Shown here: positions 59,739 to 64,000 of the stretch, one piece after another | How the letters are laid out: every line of letters begins with the position of its first letter | Numbering within the stretch: position 1 is the stretch's first letter | DNA from: Streptomyces humi | GTDB lineage: Bacteria > Actinomycetota > Actinomycetes > Streptomycetales > Streptomycetaceae | Direction of reading: 5' to 3' | NCBI RefSeq assembly: GCF_001005085.2 | Contig: NZ_LBMU02000089.1 | Location: forward strand, 31,945-95,944 | DNA length: 64,000 bases | Notes under the pieces: model-generated | Seen by the model: only the letters and a program-made list of their open reading frames with translations | Database searches by the model: none | Told to the model about the DNA's origin: nothing | Made by a program: the position numbers and the translations under genes

Positions 59739-60724
59739 GCGTCGTCCGGATCGGGGTCGTCGGCGCCGGGAACATGGGCGCCGACCATGTGAACACGCTG
59801 CACCGCTGGGTGTCGGGCGCCGCGGTCGTCCTCGTCGCCGACCTCGACAAGGGGCGGGCGGCCGAGGTGGCGGCGGCCGTACCGGGGGCACGGGCCACCG
59901 ACGACCCCCTCGCGCTGATCGCCGCCCCCGAGGTCGACGCCGTCGTCATCGCCTCCCACGACAGCACCCACGCGGACCTCGCGATCGCCGCCGTCCGGGC
60001 CGGGAAGCCGGTCATGTGCGAGAAGCCGCTCGCACCGACCGCGGCGGAGTGCGTAAGGGTCCTCCGGGAGGACCGCGCGGACTTGATCTCCGTCGGTTTC
60101 ATGCGCCGCTTCGACCCCGGCTACGTCGAACTCAGGGCAGCCCTCGGCGCCGGTACGGCCGGTGCTCCCCTTCTCGTGCACTGCCGGAGCCGGGGGGTGT
60201 CCTCCGCGCCCGGCGCGACCGACGAGTTCAGCGTCACCGGCTCGGCGATCCACGAGTTCGACACCGTGCCCTGGCTGCTGGACTCACCGGTCGTGGAGGT
60301 GAGTTGGCATGCGGCCCGGCCCACCTCGGCGGCGACCGGGCTGCGCGACCCGCAGCTGATGCTGCTGCGCACCGCCGACGGTGCGCTGACCACCGTGGAG
60401 ACCTTCCTCAACGCCGGGTACGGCTACGACGTCCGCTGCGAGGTCGTCGGCGAGCACGGCACGCTGGCGCTGACCGACCCGGCCCGGCTGGTGTCCGACA
60501 CCGCCCGTACCCGTGCCACCGGCTACCCGGCCGACTGGCGGCCGCGGTTCGCCGACGCCTACCGCCTGGAGTTGCAGGCGTGGGTCGACGCCGTGGCAGC
60601 GGAGCGGCCGGCTCCGCTGGCCACCGCGTACGACGGGCTGGTGGCCTCCGCGGTCGCCGAGGCCGTCATCGCTTCCATGCACGCCGACGGCCGTACGACC
60701 GCCGTCCGGGTCCCGGAGGTCTGA
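59735..60724 (+). CDS. Gfo/Idh/MocA-family oxidoreductase (inositol dehydrogenase-like), second of three
   Basis: Protein of 329 residues with VRIGVVGAGNMGADHVNTLHRW, the EKP motif in PVMCEKPLAPTAAECVRV and VSFMRRFDPGY-like SVGFMRRFDPGYVELRAAL, then EFSVTGSAIHEFDTVPWLLD. The length and the RRFDPGY block resemble myo-inositol 2-dehydrogenases (IolG). The ATG overlaps the preceding gene stop. With its neighbours it should act in a sugar or inositol catabolic branch. Confidence 0.92.
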   Translation: MSVVRIGVVGAGNMGADHVNTLHRWVSGAAVVLVADLDKGRAAEVAAAVPGARATDDPLALIAAPEVDAVVIASHDSTHADLAIAAVRAGKPVMCEKPLAPTAAECVRVLREDRADLISVGFMRRFDPGYVELRAALGAGTAGAPLLVHCRSRGVSSAPGATDEFSVTGSAIHEFDTVPWLLDSPVVEVSWHAARPTSAATGLRDPQLMLLRTADGALTTVETFLNAGYGYDVRCEVVGEHGTLALTDPARLVSDTARTRATGYPADWRPRFADAYRLELQAWVDAVAAERPAPLATAYDGLVASAVAEAVIASMHADGRTTAVRVPEV

Positions 60725-60725
60725 G

Positions 60726-61778
60726 TTGCCCACGCCCCGCACCGGGCCGCCCGCCTTCCCCACCGCACTCCCCGCCCCGCGCACCCCGGACCCCATGGCG
60801 GCGCCCGCCCTGCGCTGGGGTGTGCTCGGCACCGGCTGGATCGCCGAGCGGTTCGTGCGCTCGGTCCAGCGGCACACCCGGCAGCGGTTCACCGCCGTCG
60901 GCTCCCGCGACGCGGCCCGCGCGGGGGAGTTCGCCGGCCGGCACGGCATCCCGGCCTCCTACGGCTCGTACGAGGAGCTGGTCGCGGCGACGGACGTCGA
61001 CGTCGTCTATGTGGCGACCGAGCACACCGCCCATCTCGACTGCGCGAGGCTGGCGTTGGAGGCGGGCAGGCACACCCTCGTGGAGAAGCCGCTGGCCCTG
61101 GACGCGACCGAGGCGACGGAGCTGGCCGAACTGGCCGCCGCCCGAGGCCTGTTCTGCGCCGAGGCGCTGTGGACCTTCTTCCTCCCCCGCTTCGACGTCG
61201 TCCGGCAGATCCTCGACTCCGGTGTCCTCGGCGACGTCCACTCCGTCCTCGCCGACCACGGTGAGCACTTCGCGCCCGGCCACCGCATCCTGCGCGCCGA
61301 CCTCGCCGGCGGACCGCTCCTCGACCTCGGCACCTACCCGGTCTCCCTCGCCACCTGGGTGCTCGGCGAGCCCGCCGAGATCCTCGCCGCCGGCCAGCCG
61401 CACCCGGCCGGCGTGAACGGCCAGCTCTCCGCCGTCCTGCGGGACGGCGACGGCAACCAGGCCGTGGTCCACACCACGCTGTTCAGCGACACCCCGACCA
61501 CCGCGACCATCGCCGGCAGCCACGCCACCCTCACCCTGCCCGGCCCCTTCTACCAGCCCGGCGACGTCCACCTGACCCCGGCGGGCGGCGGCCCGGCCCT
61601 GACCTACTCGGAACCGCGCACCGCCCACGAGGCCCTGCACTTCGAGGCGGCGGAAGTGGCGAGACGCGTGGCGGAAGGACACCGGGAGTCGCCGCTCCGC
61701 CCGCTGGAGGCGTCGATCGTCACGTTGCGGGCGATGGACGGCATCCGGCGGACGTGCGGCATCGAGTTCGCACCGTGA
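60726..61778 (+). CDS. Gfo/Idh/MocA-family oxidoreductase, third of three
   Basis: Protein of about 350 residues. TTG at 60726 follows GGAGG by 6 nt; ATG 60795 (MAAPALRWGV) is an alternative, 23 codons later and without a ribosome site. The fold is visible in LRWGVLGTGWIAERFVRSVQRHT, HTLVEKPLALDATEATELAELA and EALWTFFLPRF...LLDLGTYPVSLATWVLGEP. The protein belongs to the dihydrodiol dehydrogenase/glucose-fructose oxidoreductase branch. It ends 6 bp from the convergent PstS-like gene. Confidence 0.92.
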   Translation: MPTPRTGPPAFPTALPAPRTPDPMAAPALRWGVLGTGWIAERFVRSVQRHTRQRFTAVGSRDAARAGEFAGRHGIPASYGSYEELVAATDVDVVYVATEHTAHLDCARLALEAGRHTLVEKPLALDATEATELAELAAARGLFCAEALWTFFLPRFDVVRQILDSGVLGDVHSVLADHGEHFAPGHRILRADLAGGPLLDLGTYPVSLATWVLGEPAEILAAGQPHPAGVNGQLSAVLRDGDGNQAVVHTTLFSDTPTTATIAGSHATLTLPGPFYQPGDVHLTPAGGGPALTYSEPRTAHEALHFEAAEVARRVAEGHRESPLRPLEASIVTLRAMDGIRRTCGIEFAP

Positions 61779-61784
61779 GGGCGC

Positions 61785-63314
61785 TCACGCGCACAGCCTC
61801 ATTCCCACCGGCGTGTAACAGGGCACATGCCCGTACGACCGGATCACTTCCTCGCCGTTGCCCTTGCTGACGTACGACAGGAAGCTCGACGCCAACGAGT
61901 CCGCCGGCGGCTGCCCGTACGTGTACGCGTACTCGATCTCCCGGTACGGGTACGGGCTGCTGCCGCGCTCGATCGCCTCGACCGACGGGGCGTCGCCGTC
62001 CAGGGAGAGGACGTGCAGCCCCTTCGCGTCGGCCGCCACGTTCAGCTCGGCGTAGCCGACCGCGCCCTTGAGCCGGGCCACCTCCGACAGCACCTGGTCG
62101 GTCGAGTCCAGTTCGCAGCGGATCACCTTCGCCGTCGGGTCGTCCTTGTGGACGCAGTCGACGGACGAGTTGGCGATCTCACCGCGTCCCAGCACCCGCC
62201 GCTGGAAGACCTGCCGGGTACCGGAGTCGGCGTCCCGGCTGACCAGCACCACCGGCAGGTCTGGGCCGCCCAGCTGCCTCCAGTCGGTGATCTCGCCCCG
62301 GTACAGCCGCCGTACGTCGGCCGTGGAGAGGTCCGTCAGTTTCACGGCGTCGTTGACGACCAGCGCGAAGACCACCAACGCGACCGGTTTCTCCTTCAGT
62401 TCGGGCATCCCGGCGGGCTTGGGACCGTCCGAGAGGGCGATCAGCGGCGGTGAGCCCTTCTTCTTCCGGGCCGCCCCGGCACTGTTCAGGTCCCTGATCC
62501 CGGCCGTGGAACCGCGGGCGTCCACCTGGATCGAGGCCCCCTCGCACTCCTTCTCGTACTTCCCGGCCGCGTCCGCCATCACCGGTGCGAACGCCGTCGA
62601 GCCGTAGACCCGCAGCGAGCCCTTGGCGCAGCCCATCGGCGGCGGGCTGTCGTCGCGGACCACGACGATCGTGGCGAGGGCGACGACGCTCAGTGTCAGC
62701 ATGATGGTGATCAGCCGGGAGGCGCGGCTGAACAGGGGGGTCGCGTCGTCCGGGGTGGCGCTGCGGTTGGTGTGCAGCTCGCCGTCGTGCAGGCCGCCGA
62801 TGAGCCGTATCTCCCGGCCGACGTCACCGCCGGAGAGCAGCACGAGCAGCTTGAAGTGCTCGCCCGCGTTGAGCGGGACACGCGGGATGCGCAGGGTGTT
62901 GCCCGAGTAGCCGAAGCCGCGCTCCCGGGTGAAGTGCGGCATGAGGTGGTCGCTGTCGGTCGGCTGGGTGACCGAGACACCACGGATCGTCCGGTCGGTG
63001 AACACCGCGGTGAGACCGTGCAGTTCGGGACTGGTGTAGTCGTCACGGCCGATGCCCTGGGAGCCGTCGTTCTCGATGCGCAGCAGTACCAGGGTGGCGT
63101 CGGCCATGTCCGGGGCCTCGTCGAACAGGCCGAGGCGTCTGCCGATCCGCCCGGAACGGACGTCGTCGCCGATCGGGTTGTCCATCTGCACGCGGTAGCC
63201 GATGCGTTTACGGCGTGGCACCCGGCGTTCGTACCAGAAGATGCCCGCGGAGGCGACGATGCCGGCGACCGCGGTGCCGACGGCCACGATGTTCTCCGCG
63301 CTCAGCCACTCCAT
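61785..63314 (-). CDS. Membrane-anchored PstS-like substrate-binding protein
   Basis: Protein of 509 residues in an unusual layout. A short N-terminal span (NIVAVGTAVAGIVASAGIFWYERR) is followed by a cytosolic or wall-side domain of about 165 residues (YRVQMDNPIGDDVRSGRIGRRLGLF, VLLRIENDGSQGIG). A second span, ITIMLTLSVVALATIVVV, stands at about 205-222. The C-terminal 270 residues are PBP-like/PstS type: SLRVYGSTAFAPVMADAAGKYEKECEGASIQVDARGSTAGIRDL, VFALVVNDAVKLTDLSTADVRRLYRGEITDWRQLGG, RDADSGTRQVFQRRVLG and KGAVGYAEL. It may sense or bind phosphate or another anion. No transport genes are adjacent. Confidence 0.82.
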   Translation of the reverse strand: MEWLSAENIVAVGTAVAGIVASAGIFWYERRVPRRKRIGYRVQMDNPIGDDVRSGRIGRRLGLFDEAPDMADATLVLLRIENDGSQGIGRDDYTSPELHGLTAVFTDRTIRGVSVTQPTDSDHLMPHFTRERGFGYSGNTLRIPRVPLNAGEHFKLLVLLSGGDVGREIRLIGGLHDGELHTNRSATPDDATPLFSRASRLITIMLTLSVVALATIVVVRDDSPPPMGCAKGSLRVYGSTAFAPVMADAAGKYEKECEGASIQVDARGSTAGIRDLNSAGAARKKKGSPPLIALSDGPKPAGMPELKEKPVALVVFALVVNDAVKLTDLSTADVRRLYRGEITDWRQLGGPDLPVVLVSRDADSGTRQVFQRRVLGRGEIANSSVDCVHKDDPTAKVIRCELDSTDQVLSEVARLKGAVGYAELNVAADAKGLHVLSLDGDAPSVEAIERGSSPYPYREIEYAYTYGQPPADSLASSFLSYVSKGNGEEVIRSYGHVPCYTPVGMRLCA

Positions 63315-63448
63315 GTGGGTGCCCCCGCCACTCCCCGGAGTCGAATGGTGGGGTCACCGTAAGGGGCGGGGAGGGGATGCGAAGGGACAAAAGGGGCAGC
63401 TGTCCCGATGTTCGCCGAACGTTCAACTACCCCTTGACCGTGCTGAGT

Positions 63449-64000
63449 TCAGTCCTTGCCGTACGTCAGGCTCTCGTCGCCGTTCTTCGTCGCCCGCTTC
63501 AGCCTGCCGTCCGACAGCAGGGTCACCCGGGTGGGCTCGCCCGCCGTGCACGACGTACGCGGCTTGCCCGCCGTGACCTTGGAGGGCCCTATGTCCAGCG
63601 GGCCGTCCGAGCCCGGGCGTTCGGCGAGCTTCGCGGTGAACTCGCAGTGGTAACCGGGGCCGTCGGCGACCAGGGTGAGGACCGTGTCGCCCACCGCTCC
63701 CTGGCGGATGGTCAGTTCGCGGGTGTTGTGGCCGGTGGAGTTGTCTATGGCGGTGGTCCAGGTGCCCAGGAACGCGGTCGGCACCACCGGATGGGCCGAC
63801 GCGGAGGCCGACGGGGTGGGCGTGGGTTCCCCGGACGTGGTGGGGGCGGCGGCCGAGGAGGTGGGGGTGGGTCTTCCGGCCGCCTTGTCGTCGTCACCGC
63901 TGCCGTTGTTCATGAGCGCGTAGACCGAGCCGCCCGCGGCCAGCATCACGATCAGGGCGACGGTGACGAGCAGGGCGGTGGAGCGGGTGCGGTGGGGTTC
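63449..64000 (-). CDS. C-terminal part of a membrane protein, possibly a Ser/Thr kinase
   Basis: The frame is open to the window edge, so the N-terminus is missing. Visible are an Arg-rich cytosolic end (EPHRTRSTA), one membrane span (LLVTVALIVMLAAGGSVYALM), a Ser/Thr/Pro-rich linker (RPTPTSSAAAPTTSGEPTPTPSASASA) and an extracytoplasmic beta-rich domain with TAFLGTWTTAIDNSTG and YHCEFTAKLAERP containing two cysteines. This layout is frequent in Streptomyces serine/threonine kinases and related proteins, but the kinase part is not seen here. Confidence 0.6.
   Translation of the reverse strand, partial: EPHRTRSTALLVTVALIVMLAAGGSVYALMNNGSGDDDKAAGRPTPTSSAAAPTTSGEPTPTPSASASAHPVVPTAFLGTWTTAIDNSTGHNTRELTIRQGAVGDTVLTLVADGPGYHCEFTAKLAERPGSDGPLDIGPSKVTAGKPRTSCTAGEPTRVTLLSDGRLKRATKNGDESLTYGKD

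Overview
The window is high-GC actinobacterial DNA, almost certainly from a Streptomyces chromosome. The evidence is GC-rich codon third positions, many ATGA/GTGA gene overlaps, GTG and TTG starts, SARP, DUF397/XRE, SigE-family and DesK/DesR-type regulators, and the core order asd-ask followed by recR-ybaB.

Bases 1 to about 22,000 are the right-hand part of a type II (aromatic) polyketide cluster cut by the window edge. It carries the end of KS-alpha, KS-beta/CLF, ACP, a two-domain aromatase/cyclase, an ActIII-type ketoreductase and an ActIV-type metallo-beta-lactamase-fold cyclase. Together these are the complete octaketide core enzyme set of the actinorhodin/granaticin (benzoisochromanequinone-like) class. 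Around them lie a methyltransferase, two luciferase-like (probably F420/FMN) oxidoreductases, a PPOX-type flavin protein, a group D flavin hydroxylase with a flavin reductase, an extra SDR, an NTF2-like protein, an NmrA protein, an acyltransferase-3 membrane enzyme, an acyl-CoA carboxylase beta chain, a TetR/MFS export pair and one SARP activator with a TTA codon near its start. Paired heptamers spaced exactly 11 bp apart, each set 8 nt from a -10-like hexamer, precede six or more operons. They form a readable candidate SARP regulon. Two proteins of unknown function (3036-3599 and 12766-13722) are part of the cluster.

Bases 22,000-32,300 hold a DesK/DesR-like two-component pair whose genes overlap tail to tail, a zinc-ribbon protein followed by a 38-bp repeat array, a GNAT enzyme, a 1072-residue AfsR/SARP-type ATPase regulator, a DrrAB-type ABC exporter and a TauE/SafE permease. 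Bases 32,400-48,900 are general accessory and housekeeping genes: secreted alkaline phosphatase, peptidoglycan-binding protein, CPA2 antiporter with its regulatory subunit, Eis-like acetyltransferase, XRE/DUF397 regulatory cassette, a His-rich TIGR03943 protein with its UPF0718 permease, a double-RCK protein, an S9 peptidase, SURF1, and an ECF sigma factor with its membrane partner.

Bases 49,400-64,000 contain asd-ask, a decayed stretch with two internal-deletion scars (51,979-53,530), VOC and DUF5063 proteins, recR, ybaB and a SLATT-like membrane protein. A LacI regulator with two mirror-image operators stands next to a three-gene Gfo/Idh/MocA oxidoreductase operon. The window ends with a membrane-anchored PstS-like protein and the C-terminus of a membrane protein.

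A recurrent oddity is short tandem repeats (9 to 45 bp units) at gene edges. Some lie in frame at N- or C-termini, some are intergenic, and in three cases the first unit contains the stop codon of the adjacent gene. They are concentrated in and next to the polyketide cluster.
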